Shown here piece after piece: positions 10,498-22,732 of a stretch of 64,000 bases of DNA. Both the position numbers and the translations under genes were made by a program. The DNA lies in assembly GCA_026873275.1 (NCBI GenBank), contig JANTUC010000004.1, positions 1,364,001 to 1,428,000 of the forward strand. The letters are read 5' to 3'. The number at the start of each line of letters is the position of its first letter. The stretch's first letter is position 1. The stretch is from Pseudopithomyces maydicus. Lineage: Eukaryota; Ascomycota; Dothideomycetes; Pleosporales; Didymosphaeriaceae. The notes beneath the pieces were generated by a model, which was not told where the DNA came from, did not search any database, and saw only the letters and a list, made by a program, of their open reading frames with translations.

Positions 10498-11037
10498 TTA
10501 ATCCCCCCTCTTACACCTCGTACACGGTGGCGGCGGCGGATTCCGTATCGGCGGCAAGTACTCCTGCCCCACACACTCCGCCACGACCTCCCCAACGGCC
10601 TCACACTCTTCCCCTTCCCCCTCTGTCCCTGCACAAGCCACCGGAAACTCCGCCTCATACGTGATCCCGAAGATATCCGCCGCGCACTGCGCATACGTCC
10701 TAAAGTTCACCACCGCATTCCCACTTCCAGGCTTCATCCGCAGGGTGTCGTACGTTATCCCGTTACTCGGCGGCGAGCAGGGGACGATGTAGCTGTTTGT
10801 GTCGAAGTTGATCTTGGAGGTGGCTTTGGCGGTGGTGCAGTTTGCGGAGAGGCCGGGTGCTAGCCAGGATATGGTGAATGGGGTAGACGGGGTGGACGGC
10901 GAGGAGAGGAAGGTGAAGTTTGTGATGGGGGTGCTGGTGGGTTGGGATTCGCAGCCGTGGATGGGAGGGCAGAGGGCGGCGAGGGTGTGGGAGGAGGCGA
11001 GGACGGATCCCAGGAGGATGGTAGACTGGGGCCTCAT
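10498..11037 (-). CDS. Secreted cysteine-containing protein
   Basis: Single-exon gene of 179 residues. MRPQSTILLGSVLASSHTLA is a typical signal peptide, and the ATG at 11035-11037 begins it; the frame extends 24 codons upstream without adding protein character. The mature chain has about ten cysteines, including CPPIHGC at the start, CAADIFG in the middle and a Pro-rich CTRCKRGD end, plus several N-glycosylation sequons (NFT, NCT). It shows no domain I recognise. A secreted, disulphide-stabilised protein is well supported; whether it is an effector, adhesin or wall protein cannot be told. Confidence 0.75.
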   Translation of the reverse strand: MRPQSTILLGSVLASSHTLAALCPPIHGCESQPTSTPITNFTFLSSPSTPSTPFTISWLAPGLSANCTTAKATSKINFDTNSYIVPCSPPSNGITYDTLRMKPGSGNAVVNFRTYAQCAADIFGITYEAEFPVACAGTEGEGEECEAVGEVVAECVGQEYLPPIRNPPPPPCTRCKRGD

Positions 11038-11802
11038 TTTTAGGTGGGAGAAGGTGGGTGCCGGGGTTTTTTGTTTACTTTTTTTCGGTATAACGTCGTG
11101 AACGATCAAAGATTCGGCGGGTAATTCTATGGGAGGGCAGTATTGCTGAGTGGTGTTGGCTTGAAGGTCAAGTGCTGAGTAGCATCTTTCATGTGCAAAG
11201 CCGAAGTACGGAGTTTAAAGCGTGCGTCGTACTTAAATATGGTAGAATTCTTTCAAGCTATATGTAGTTAAGAGGCATAGTGCCACTACTCCGAGAATAC
11301 GACCAGAATTAGGCATCTCCTGCAGGTTAATCTCGCCTCTATGCAGCTAATCTAACATGTAAGATCGGGAGTTGCATCCGCTAGCTTGATCACTATAAGA
11401 AAGAAGAAAATGGAATAGTTCGGGGATTCTAGAGCAGGCTCCAAAGGCGTTGTCGTGTTGGAGTTTTAGTTTCAAGGGCCACGTTCTGGACGGGGTTGCA
11501 CGATACGCGGGAAATGCGCAGGTACATCCCGCGCGAAGAACACGATTTTTCCGAATCACAAAACTGCACGGTCCAGGTTAAGAACAACGGATATTACTAT
11601 CATACATACTTTTGTGTTGTAGTTCGAGTGGAGGGGAGCTTTGTACCTTCCATTCGCATCGCCAGCATCCCTATCGCTCATGTTACTCACATTCGTAAGT
11701 GCTCCCATATCATCTAAACTTGGTTCATTGCATGATGAAAATGTTTTATGACAGTCAGCCGACGTTTTGTCTTTTTTTCTAGACACTTCGCCGTGCAATC
11801 GC
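11038..11802. other. Intergenic region
   Basis: Promoter of the secreted-protein gene and 3' flank of the ubiquitin-ligase gene. Open frames are short and lack protein character. Confidence 0.5.
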
Positions 11803-13320
11803 TCATTGAGCAGCATATTCCCCCGACCGCTCCATTTGAAGCCGTACAAGCGCTTCCTTCGCCTGTTCAAGCTCCTCCTCTACCAACCGCAAACGCGCCT
11901 TGATACCCAGCGTCCTTAGTCTCTCCGCCTCTAACGTCAAATTTCTTACTCGAGCCTCCGCTCCCCTCATACCCCCGAATTGTACCTTATTTTCATCTCC
12001 ACCTTTCTTGAGCACCCATAGTCTTCCAAAGCAAGCTATTTTCTCATCGTTGAAATGTGTGTATGGAGAATCCGCATCTATGACCGCGCTACAGAGATAG
12101 CAGAAGTGTGCTCTGCATTGGCGGCAGATGATGTGGTTACATGCTTCAGACTTGGATACAGGTGTAGAGCAGTTGGGACAGGGTGATGTCTGCGTCGCAA
12201 GGTACTCCCTAGACAGTTGCTCCTCTTCTCTACGGCGCTGCTCCGAGCCTTTCAGCGTTCTTTCCTCTTTCCGCTGTACTTCTTTCTCAGATAGAGTCCC
12301 GTAGCATCCATTGTTGTAACCGTGCCACCCTGCTCGACATTTGGTACAGAAAGCATATTGGCAGTCTTCCCAGATTGCAAGAGAGGCATCTTCTACCTCA
12401 CTGGCGGTAGTTCCTATCGTCATGTTCTGGAAACCTGATTTCGGCGGCTCGTCTTCAGAATCTGACTCCCCCATTTCTTCAAGGGGTACCGTGGATTTCG
12501 GATAATTATTCTCTCTAGCTGCACCCTGACAAGACTGTATTGGACACCAAATTGTCGATCTATCCGCCTCCAAAAGCCTTTTACGCTTGAGTTTGACGTA
12601 TCGCTCTACTTTCTCATGATCTATAGGTATCTTGAGCAGCTCTTGAGGAGAGATATGGCGAATTCGCTTAGCTCGTCGAGCGCGGTAATTCAGGTCCTCG
12701 GCACCGCAGTTGTACGAAAGACACTTGATGCTGTCTATATCCCCATCTTTGATTGCCGCATTGTAGCCGCTTTTTAGACAATCCACACAGAAAACGTGGC
12801 CACACCGCTCCATGCGGTAGCATTGATCTCCAGGCTTAGTGTCAATACACACGGAGCACTCATGTGAAGATTTCTGAAACTCTTTCCGCTTGGCTGTAAC
12901 ATCGTACTCGACGAGGATATTGAATAAATCTTCCTCCACTGGCAGTTCGTCTAGTTCGAAGCTCTGCTCAGCTGCTTCTTCAATCTCCATGATGTACGAA
13001 TAAAGTATTCCGATACCTCCCAGCTCTTTCCACAAACGCGCGGCCTTGGCTTCGAGCTCAGCGGCCAGCTGGGTCGAAAGCCATGCTGCTTTTAATTGAA
13101 CAAATGGGGCCCCCGTCTCAGGATATTCATCTGGGAGAGTAAAGAAAATACAGATCGCTGGGAGGTGAAGCACCTCGTGCTGCTGCTCTAAGCTTAGGAT
13201 GCGCAGAGGCGATGAGAGCACAACAGGTAGCTCAAGATACGCTGTGTACTCTTGAACTTTCAGCTCTGGGTAGATGGCGCGGAGTGTCTCCAGCTCCTCT
13301 GTGCGTTCATTTTCATTCAT
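11803..13320 (-). CDS. ITT1: RWD-RBR E3 ubiquitin ligase, Itt1/RNF14 type
   Basis: Single exon, 505 residues from the ATG at 13318-13320; the frame extends further only to a TTG. Order of domains: RWD at about 5-130; RING1 at 155-206 starting CSVCIDTKPGDQC; an in-between-RING zone around 230-340 with CTKCRAGWHG; RING2 at 381-410 starting CPNCSTPVSKSEACNH. Cys394 in SEAC is in the position of the RBR catalytic cysteine that accepts ubiquitin from the E2. A C-terminal coiled coil follows. RWD plus RBR is the architecture of RNF14 and yeast Itt1, the latter linked to translation termination factors. All zinc ligands of RING1 and RING2 appear present. Confidence 0.9.
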   Translation of the reverse strand: MNENERTEELETLRAIYPELKVQEYTAYLELPVVLSSPLRILSLEQQHEVLHLPAICIFFTLPDEYPETGAPFVQLKAAWLSTQLAAELEAKAARLWKELGGIGILYSYIMEIEEAAEQSFELDELPVEEDLFNILVEYDVTAKRKEFQKSSHECSVCIDTKPGDQCYRMERCGHVFCVDCLKSGYNAAIKDGDIDSIKCLSYNCGAEDLNYRARRAKRIRHISPQELLKIPIDHEKVERYVKLKRKRLLEADRSTIWCPIQSCQGAARENNYPKSTVPLEEMGESDSEDEPPKSGFQNMTIGTTASEVEDASLAIWEDCQYAFCTKCRAGWHGYNNGCYGTLSEKEVQRKEERTLKGSEQRRREEEQLSREYLATQTSPCPNCSTPVSKSEACNHIICRQCRAHFCYLCSAVIDADSPYTHFNDEKIACFGRLWVLKKGGDENKVQFGGMRGAEARVRNLTLEAERLRTLGIKARLRLVEEELEQAKEALVRLQMERSGEYAAQ

Positions 13321-15555
13321 GTTGATATGGCTTGTTTTTGTCAAAGCTGGATTCCGTCCTGATCCACGGTCACCGAGAGTAGAGTCTCCACAGATCAAAG
13401 CTCTTATAGTGATTGTGAATCCCGATCGAAGGCCCTCCCAAGTTCGAGGTTCCTAAGTGTAGACTTGCTGGATGTGGTCAGTAAAATTGGTTCCTTGCAA
13501 CGGCCGGCGCCTTTTCTATACCTTGAGGTAATTAGAGGACTACGAAAGTTTTTGTGAGAAATTTGGGTGCATTCATCTATTTGAACCGATTATGGAGAGA
13601 ATTTTCGATAGCTTTAAGTTGGATGGTGGTGTTTTGCAAGAAGGTACCACGCTATGGAGCCGAGGGGCGGTGCAGGTGAGTTGTGAGTTGTGAGTCAACC
13701 AAGAAGCGGCAATGCTGATGAGCTTCGCCTTGCAGAGTTTCAGCCAACCACACACGATTTACTATGTAACCGCTTATTTGGTGCATATGTGACAAATTTA
13801 GAAGTTCCAAGGCCGATTGGCTCTCTGGAAACTCAGTATACACGTGACTTTTCCACGTTCACATGTCTACTGAATGTTCAAACACGGTGACTTTGCTTTT
13901 AGTTTTATGGCAATTTCTAAGTTTGCGTGGCTATCATTCTGAGAATTGTCTATCGTAATATTGACCCGTAATCGCTTCTGTTTTCATGTTTGCAATATTT
14001 GGTCAACCTTTGTCCACAATGCATGCATAGGGCAATCTTTCATTTTTCGACGCGAGGGTCTGAATTGATAGTAAACTAGACATAATCAATACATCATGCA
14101 TAGATGCACCAGAACACAAGTATGAATGTAAAAGGGCGAGTGGAATTGATGAGAGGGCGGAGATCTTGTTGGGATGGTAGCACACTGAATGGTCAGTTCC
14201 AGCACCATGGATACGTATACATCACGTCCTTTAGGCCTAGCATCAGAGTGCATATGTTTGCTTAAGCTTTTTCTAAACACACATACACATATACATGTCT
14301 CATATAGAAGAATTCTCGGATATTCGTGTAATTTTACACGGTCACAAGTAACCCACGGCATCGGACCCGTACATGTGTGTAGATGACTACCCAGGTAGGT
14401 ATGCGATTAGAGCATCAAGTAAAGTTCGGACCACCTCAGCTCTGACCTCGGAGTGAATAGAATAGAGAATCCCTTAAAAGTGTTACTGTCTTATACTTAC
14501 TAAGTAAGATGCACGATTCCGTTGCTGCAAAATGTCAATTGGTCATTTTACAAGTGAAACAGGAAAAGGTCGGACCGATGGCTGCATTAATGCACAGCAT
14601 ACGGCACCTGGGCAGCATTCATATCTCAAGCTACCCACAATCTTTAACTTGGGCCTAGTCTATATCACATTTGAAAGAGCACATCGCATCTACAAGACTG
14701 CTAACTATATTGCGTTTGATAAGGGAAATCTCTCGGGCTCCGAAACTAAGCTCTATTAGAGGAGGCAAGGCAGTACCTATCTTAGCATATAGCCCCAACG
14801 TCGATTAATTTACCAATAGAGACTCGTAGAAGATCGAAAGCGTAATACGTTCTTCTTGTTACTGACGCTGCAAAAGGAGTGCTTGTGGAACGGGCGTGGC
14901 GGGTGCTCCCGCCTCGACGATTCCCGTGGCGGCGCCGTTGGTGCTGAAAAATACGCACAAGACCAAAGTCGGCGCCTCCCTCTCTCCACATCCACGCCAC
15001 ATCATCAAAGGTCATTCCATCCAGCATTGCCCGTTTGTGAGGTAAGGATCCATCGCACTGGGTTTAATGCTTTAACACAAGCTATCAAGGCTGTGGCCTC
15101 GACGGCAACATCGTCGATCACAGCAAGCGCGACGCAAGCACGCGCGGACCCTCGACATTCCTTGACGTAAATTTCTCCATTCACTTCTCCTCCTCACCAC
15201 AACTCTAAACGCCTGCACTCATCACAGGCACACTTAAGCACCGAATCTCAATTGTCCAACACCTGCTTGAGTAATTCGCTTCATACTCGAGACCTTTTGA
15301 GCCCCTGCCACACGGTGATACGTATCTAGCTATACGGACGTCGGCCTTTCCTGTACCCGTCTTTTTCGAGCAAACACCATCAAGACGAATATTGGTGTCA
15401 CATATAAACCTGCAGGTCCAAGCGCAACGAAGGCTGACTCCGCCGCTGACACCGTGCTGCCGCCTAAGCCTGATCTTGGCCACGTCACGATACTCCCACT
15501 TCATCAACTGCGACGGAAAGTCTTCTTTGCACCATCCAAGTCAGTAGCTACCGTC
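13321..15555. other. Long intergenic region
   Basis: About 2.2 kb between divergent genes. AT-rich for the first 1.4 kb, with CA/TA-rich runs near 14278-14300 and a short imperfect repeat of GTGAGTT near 13675-13695. GC content rises around 14870-15180 without a convincing protein. I see no RNA gene or transposon ORF. Confidence 0.5.
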
Positions 15556-17640
15556 ATGGATCCAGCGCAGAGCATTGGCTTTGTAGACCTGGAGACGTTG
15601 GTCAAGATGTATGAGCAGCTTCTGCAGAGCCTCGTAAGTAATTGCAGTACTCAACTGAGCATGTTCAATGGTACACATACTGATCGGCATACAGCAGGAA
15701 GATGACAACGAATTGGCAACATATATCCGAAAGGAATATCTGCCGGTTGGATTCGACGAGGACACCAAAGGCGGTGTTCCTATTCAAGGAAAGGAGAGCT
15801 TTACAAAGCTGTACAACGCTTACAAGCGGGTACGCAACCTCACTGGTCGCGTGCAAGATAAGTGGCCGTATGTACTCACGACATAGTGGAGAATCGTTTT
15901 ACTGACTTTGCGTTTTCATCATGAAGGTTCTTTGACCGTCGGTCGAAAGCGATAAATAAGAACATTGCTATCAAGATCGCGGCAGGTGAAGATAACACAC
16001 CTTCTGCTGACACACCTGACAACAATTTATCGGGACCTTCTTCTGCAGTTGACACGGCAGGAACCAGTGAGTCTTCGAAGCTTATTACAGCCACCTGAGC
16101 AATTTATGACTAAATTCGAAAAAGATGTAGCAACTATGGCCTCGATGACCCCGCAACCTGAATCTAGCGTGCCATTTACCAGCGTTGAAACCACTGAAAT
16201 GGTTGAATCCAAAGGAGTTACTGCAGAAGGTATGCACTTCCGCGTTGAACCATAGAAAGATTACTCGAAATCTGGCCCCATCAAGTATACAATACTTGGT
16301 GTAAACAAATCCACGTGACGGATAAATATCCCGAGGTCTTTTGTGCTGACTATAGACTCATAGATTTGAAAGTGACACAGGAACTCGACTCGTCCACGAT
16401 GCGAACAACCCTCTCGCTATCCCCAGCTACAACTGAAGCAGCTCCCTCAGCAATGCAATCCCGCTCCGATGAGACTGAGCACATTTCCGACACGTTTGTC
16501 CAACCAACCCTAGCTTCCGGTAAGTTTTACTTCCATGGATTGAATCCTTTCTAATACATTATTAGCTCTTGCTGTAGAAGCAGAACCTGAACGCTCCAAT
16601 CTAGATGATCTACCCACCGTGCGTGACGAGTGTACACGGTCCCTCTTGAACGCACGCTCACTGATTACTCTCAGACACTCGGTCAGAAGCGCAAACACAT
16701 TCCCGATTTCGACAACAACGGGCGTTTTGCTGCCGGTCATCGAGGCCTCAACAAGCGATCACGTGGCACAGGCAAGAGCGCGCGCGGTGGCCGTGGCCGT
16801 GGCCGTAAGAAAAGGTCTTTCGGAGTCGAACACGACGACCTGAAGAATAATTCGGGAGATCATACACCTCCAACCTTCAATGGAGTAGACTCTGTCGAAA
16901 AGCCAGATGTGTCTCCACCAAGCCCTCGCGTGACGCGACAGCAGAAGCGTCTCTCTGGCGGCAGCGATAATTATACTACTTCGTCCCATGAGTCGTGTGC
17001 AGTGTCGCAAAAGCTAGACACTCGAAAATCTCGTGTAGATAGCAACGACACCGCTGTTGGTGAGCAGATGGTAAGTCAAACGCCTTTCGCTCTGATGATG
17101 TGCGTTGGATATCAGCATGTTTGTTCTTTGTGCCGTGCAGTGTATGCCAAAACAGCAAACAGTTTCCAGACTCCCAAAATCATTTGATAAATAAAGGTAC
17201 CCAGCTAACCTCAATTACTTATTTAGACTACACCACCCTCGAACATCAAAGGTGCGGCAGCCTCTGAAAGCGACAGCGCTACCACCGAACCCACGGAAAC
17301 AGAGCTCATTATCCTAGGCATATCACACTTTGACACTCCTCAGACATCTCCCGCCATGCCTCCAAAGGTCGATCGTAGGACGAAGAAATCCGAGATGATG
17401 GCTGCAGCGAATGAGGAGCAAGACAACCCAGAATCGGGTTCGCTGGATCCAGGCGCAGTCGAGATTATCGCCCGCGTTAGGACCAAGGAAGGGTTTCACG
17501 ACATCACACTACCGGCCTCCGTCATCCAAGACAAAGAACTGCACGAATTGCTCTTCAGGTACGCTTCGTGGACAGAGAAGATGGGCGATAAAGCTAAGAG
17601 CGTCGATTTCGAAATGTGGCGCAACATCCATACCTGGTAA
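15556..17640 (+). CDS. Unrecognised multi-exon, probably nuclear protein
   Basis: My model has eight exons: 15556-15633, 15695-15867, 15927-16066, 16131-16229, 16364-16519, 16566-16618, 16675-17070 and 17227-17640, all phase-consistent with GT-AG borders, giving 502 residues. The N-terminal 110 residues look globular (LETLVKMYEQLLQSL, then YIRKEYLPVGFDEDT and KLYNAYKRVRN). The middle is Ser/Thr-rich and probably disordered, with a basic nuclear-type patch (GKSARGGRGRGRKKR). The last 80 residues form a second conserved-looking block (IIARVRTKEGFHDITLP to EMWRNIHTW). I do not recognise either block. Small exon borders, notably 16566-16618, are the least certain. The basic patch suggests nucleic-acid contact, which is inference. 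Confidence 0.6.
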
Positions 17641-19252
17641 TCGGTGTGCATTGTGCGCCCGGGGAAGAATGGTGACGGGGGAGGTTGTATGATACGAAGA
17701 AGGCAATTAATATCATGGGCTTTGTCGGGCAAGTGGCTCGGAATGAATGGCGTAAAGGCGTGGTTCGATCTTTAGCATGTCGATGCACTTCTTTTACTAC
17801 AGGGTGTTTCTCTTATTTCTCGCTGGAAATTTCCTTAATGCATATCACCAAACTGCGTTGAATACTCTAACAGCATTTGGTTCTATACTTGGATTTGGGA
17901 TAACTGAGAGATTTCACTTTCTCTTTTCAATTATACAAAATAAACCTTATCAGCATGGATACTTCTCAGTGCCGAGAATTGGTGAGCTGCGTAAATGTCA
18001 TAAACGGTGAATATTGTATGCGTCAGACTACATGCTCGAAGCGTACGGTATAGTCCCAAAGCATAGAGATTATACGTGCACTGCAAATAGGGCCATATGC
18101 AAAACATACGCCCATGGCTCAGATTCGGAAATTGAATTGGAGTAGTGCCCAGTCGAATCTAGAATTATTCTGAAAATGAGAACAGGGCATAGAATACTGC
18201 ATTAGGACAAGATTTCGTCTCCACGCAAGTAGTGTGTTGGTTTTCATATCGTCGTATTGGATGCAGATGAGGTGCATCTTTGGGAAAGCTCGCATTACAG
18301 CCGCACCTGAAACAAATTTAATGCCACCAATAGACTTCCCGCTCTCGTATCGTATAAATTTGAACTCACGAGTCTATCGAGGCAACGGTTCTCCAGAAAG
18401 AACGTCGGAACCGCTCGTTATCGAGGTACACTGGTCATATGTTGCGTACTGTTTCTCATCCGTGCGAGAAAGCTCTCGTTCCCCGCTTCTAATCCTCTTA
18501 GAGTCGCTGGTCTCTGCTATTGTTGGCATAGCTTGAAGACTAATTAATTTCTGAGATTTGAGCTGCAGCCTTGTGCCGGCATACCGGGTGTCACGCCGGG
18601 AGTGATGGTATCCACGCGCCAGGACATCGGGCTGTCGCTTGCCCATCACGCTGCATCTGTGCCACTATGTCAACGTGACAAACATTGGAGACGAAGTTGG
18701 CAGTTACAAAAGTGACAAATTCCAACAAAGGAGCTCATTTCTCAGATTGCGCACCGCGTCCAGAAGCTTAACCGGATAGCGTCCGCTGTGACAACCACGG
18801 TTAGCAGCGATGTTGGCGGATGAATGCCTCGGCTTCGCCAGACGTCGCAACTAGCAAAAAGTATCCAATCATGGGTTATGGAAGCGGCATGCATTACAGC
18901 GATAAACAGCCCGTTTCTTCCGCCACCGACTACGCGATCGCTCGGTCTGGACGAGCGCCATGCCAAAAGCTCGCCTTTTTTAACCCCTTCGTGCAGGAGC
19001 GAGTGGAATCTGTGCGCCTTGTGTCGTCGTGTTCACAGAGCTGTATCCCCTTCGTACAAGGGCTAATCTCCGTTGGTGAAGGATCCACACAGGTATGCAG
19101 AATAGCGAGGGTTCGCATGCTAGATTAAGTTGCACAACGCTCCCACATAGCCGGGTCCGACGGTCTTTCTCTGCTTTTACGCATCCTGGGTCGTCTTATT
19201 CATTTGCCCAGCGTTCAATCTCTACACCCGGACGCGGTGTATTGCTGCGAGG
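17641..19252. other. Intergenic region
   Basis: About 1.6 kb holding the 3' end of the unrecognised gene and the promoter of the carboxylesterase. No coding frame with protein character, no clear repeat. Confidence 0.5.
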
Positions 19253-21206
19253 ATGCGGAGTGTGATCACTGCAATCGCGCTACTGGGGGTGGGGAGTCGA
19301 GCGTTGCCATTCGCCACAAGGGGCACACCGTCGGTGGACCTGGGATATGCTGTCTACGAAGGCGCCCAGGACAGCAAGCACGGCATCAACGTTTTCAAAG
19401 GGTATTGCATTCGATGAAGGAAAGGTTTCGGTCATGTATGTATGCTGACAAGGTGCGCAGCATTCGCTACGCTGCCCCTCCGATCGGTAATCTCAGGTTC
19501 GCCGCTCCCCAACCACCTCCAGAGAACAGAACTGTTCCGATCGCGGCTACATCAAACGGGCCCATCTGCCCACAGACGGGAGCAGGAAAAGACACCCCCG
19601 CTGCGTATGGATTCAATTCAGGGCTGGGAAACGAAGATTGTCTGTGGCTGAATGTCTATGCTCCATCCAATGCGACCAATCTGCCTGTTTTCTTCTGGAT
19701 CCGTAAGTTCGCATTATGCCACCAGCTACAACGTGAAACAAGCCACGATAACACCATCTAGATGGCGGTGGATATGCTCTTTTTACAGCTCAGGGTCTGG
19801 ACCCGACTGAATTCATGAATACCAACAACAATGGCTTCATTTCTGTCATCATCCAGTATCGCTTGGGCGCATTCGGATTCCTATCAAGTGAAGATGTGAA
19901 GGAAGATGGCGCACTCAATGCAGGATTGCTTGACATGAACTTCGCTCTCCAATGGGTGCAGAAGCATATAAGGTCGTTCGGAGGCGACCCCACGCGTGTT
20001 ACCATCGCGGGCGAGTCTGCCGGTGGTGCCGCTGTCATGTACCAAGCCATGGCGTATGGTGGGGCACATAATACATCACTGTTCAGCAACGTACGTATTC
20101 CTCTAATATCGCATACCTATGCGCAGCAATACCGCAAGTCGAGTGCTTATATCAAGCAGATAATCGCGGAAAGTCCATGGGTGCCAGCCCAGCATGATTA
20201 CGACGGCGATGTTCCTTCCAAAGCATATGATGACTTCGCCGAGGCCGCCGGTTGCTCTAATGCAACAGACACACTAAAGTGTCTACGTGAAAGTGATACT
20301 GTCGTCCTCCAAAACGCCAGTGCAAAGGTGTCGGAATCCAGTGCCTTCGGTAGCTTCGCCTTTCTCCCTGTTACGGATGGCACTTTCGTGCAGGACCTCC
20401 CCTCATCGCAACTAGTATCCAAATCACTCAAAGGCCAACGCATTCTCTCTGGTAACCTTGCAAACGAAGGTGTCCCGCTCAGCCCACCAACCACTGTCAC
20501 CGTAGAGGACTTCCGGAACTATGTCTCTTCCACTTTCCCAGATTTTTCCACTACAGACATTGACGAACTGGAAAATCTGTACTCGTACGAAGGAGATGAT
20601 CAGGATACTGATCCGTCAGCGCCCTTGTACGAGACTAATGGCATCTCCGGTGTCACAGCAATCAACCAGTCCATCTTCGGTACCGGCCAGCAACAGCGCG
20701 TTTTCAACGTATTCGCAGAGTCTACATTCGACTGTCCTTCCTACTGGCTCGCCTCAGCCTTCCCTCAGGCTTGGAAGTATCAGTTCAGCTCTCCCCCGTC
20801 GTACCACGGTTTTGACCTCCAGGGTCTTTGGTCTGGCACTACAACTCCCGGCGCATCTTTCAAACATGCTTTCCGCAAGATCTGGGGGAATTTCATCATC
20901 CAAAACGACCCTACCATTAGCGTTGTGGATGCGAAGGGTGGGGTTGCAGACTCGACGATTCCAGAAGGCGTCGACGGGCTTATCGACTGGCCGGCTTGGG
21001 ATGCCGATGCACCTGTGCTGCTGAACCTGAACACCACGGGCGGGAATGCGACGTATCACCCAGTGACGGAATATTTGAAATACTACACGTACTCGGATCC
21101 TGGCGTCGTCAACGTGATCAGCACCGCCGACGCAGATGCGTGGGAAGGAGGAAGAGGAGAAAGATGTCGGTGGTGGATGGAGAAAGCCAAGAAAGTACCA
21201 TACTAG
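19253..21206 (+). CDS. Secreted type-B carboxylesterase/lipase
   Basis: Four exons (19253-19401, 19462-1 i.e. 19461-19702, 19762-20090, 20160-21206) give 588 residues, typical for the family. MRSVITAIALLGVGSRALP is a signal peptide. Alpha/beta-hydrolase features: the oxyanion-hole HGGGY at 131-135, the nucleophile elbow GESAGG with Ser216, the disulphide-type region EDCLWLNVYAP before it, and His456 in YHGFDL as likely catalytic base. The third intron (20091-20159) is a multiple of three and free of stops, so the unspliced frame reads through; splicing it restores the usual LFSN to IIAESPW junction. It probably hydrolyses extracellular esters; the substrate cannot be predicted. Confidence 0.9.
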
Positions 21207-22732
21207 TGTATCTATCTAGAAGGGAATACCGATACCTATTGTATACCAACACATGCTTCGCATTGCACAGATAGTACCCAGGTACCTAGCCTTGGAACCT
21301 TGGACCCGTGGACTAGCTGAGATGCCGTGTGCTGCTCCGGGTACCTGAGCAGTGCACCTATGGACGGCTAGCGCACTCCAAATTGTTATTCCTGGTCGAC
21401 CTTGTCTACGTCCGAACGACTTCGTTACCAGGTCCAATTTCTCTATCGGCCGGGATTCACTCCCTCGAGCTCCAGTCTGTCGGCAGATGGCCTTGCATAC
21501 AAACGCCGCTCTTCGACTCTCCGGACCGTTCCAAAAAGGGCAGCCGATAGCCTGATCACGCCAATTTCTCCCCTTTGGATCGTCGCACAAAGAACAACAT
21601 TAATCAAGAATACGAACATGTGGTTCAAGTCAGCGCTACGAGGCCTAATAGGCTGCTGCCTGTTATCCGGCATTGGAAGTACCAAGCTACAAGCTCGCCA
21701 TGGTCTCGAATCTCTGTCGTTTTGCGCATCAATGGAACGCTAGCGATGGTATAAACCATGGTGGTCTCGATATCCAGTGCCCCATCTCGCATGGGACCGA
21801 AGTTTGTCAACTTTAACCACACAGCTGGAAGCTCGAGAAAAGTTTCGCCGTACGACACCTCGCAGCATGAATGAAATATCGGACATGCCATCCAAGTGTT
21901 TATATTGCGATGGAGGTGAGGGAGGCGGCCCGTGCCGAGACTCAGCCCACACCCTACGGAAATCCGGCACCTGGGCTTTCCGGGGATTTAGGCTGACGAA
22001 TTACACGAATCCGGAGCCAGCTTGATCTCCCACTTGTCAACCATTAGATCGTTCGTCGGTCTCTGATCATGACCACGCTGACCTCCTGTTCACACCACTG
22101 ACATGAGACGGTACAGCATGCATGGTACTGTAGACGGAGGGGCTGCGTATGCAGGGCTTCGCACAGAGGGTCTACGTAGACCATGGCGACTGCGAGGGTA
22201 CGACACCCTCCCTGTATTCGAGACCGGTCTGCAATGTATCTATTTCTTTGGTCGAACCACAGCCATCCAGCAATCGCAAGTCGCCCAGACTCCGATCATT
22301 CCAGCTGAAGGCTTTCGCTGGGCACCCTGGCGACTCGGCGCCAACGTCACACGGCAATCACACCCACCGTGAGAGCCACACACGGTGCATTCCCTGCGAC
22401 CTAGGCTAAAAGAGGGGATACCCGCTGTCGCATATGCATGCAAGCACTGAAGCGGTTTCTTTTTTAGGCGCGGCCGATCTGCCTAGCTGCAACCTGCCAT
22501 CTCACCGTGTCATATCTACCCAACTGATTACCAGCCCATCCCTTCCTACTTCTTACGCCGTTATAGAGGCTGCTCACCTGTGGCTATAGCTAGATACTTT
22601 GTACCTCGACTCATTGCCTCCACCGAACTTGCGCGAGCGATGTAAAGCACTGCTTACGAGTCAGCATCCACGACGGCCCACAACGGCCACCTACGACGCT
22701 CGGATCTAGTGTTCGCAGTCTGAACTTGAGCT
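21207..22732. other. Intergenic region
   Basis: About 1.5 kb between tandem plus-strand genes. Several GGTACC-type hexamers near 21270-21345. No coding frame I trust. Confidence 0.5.
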
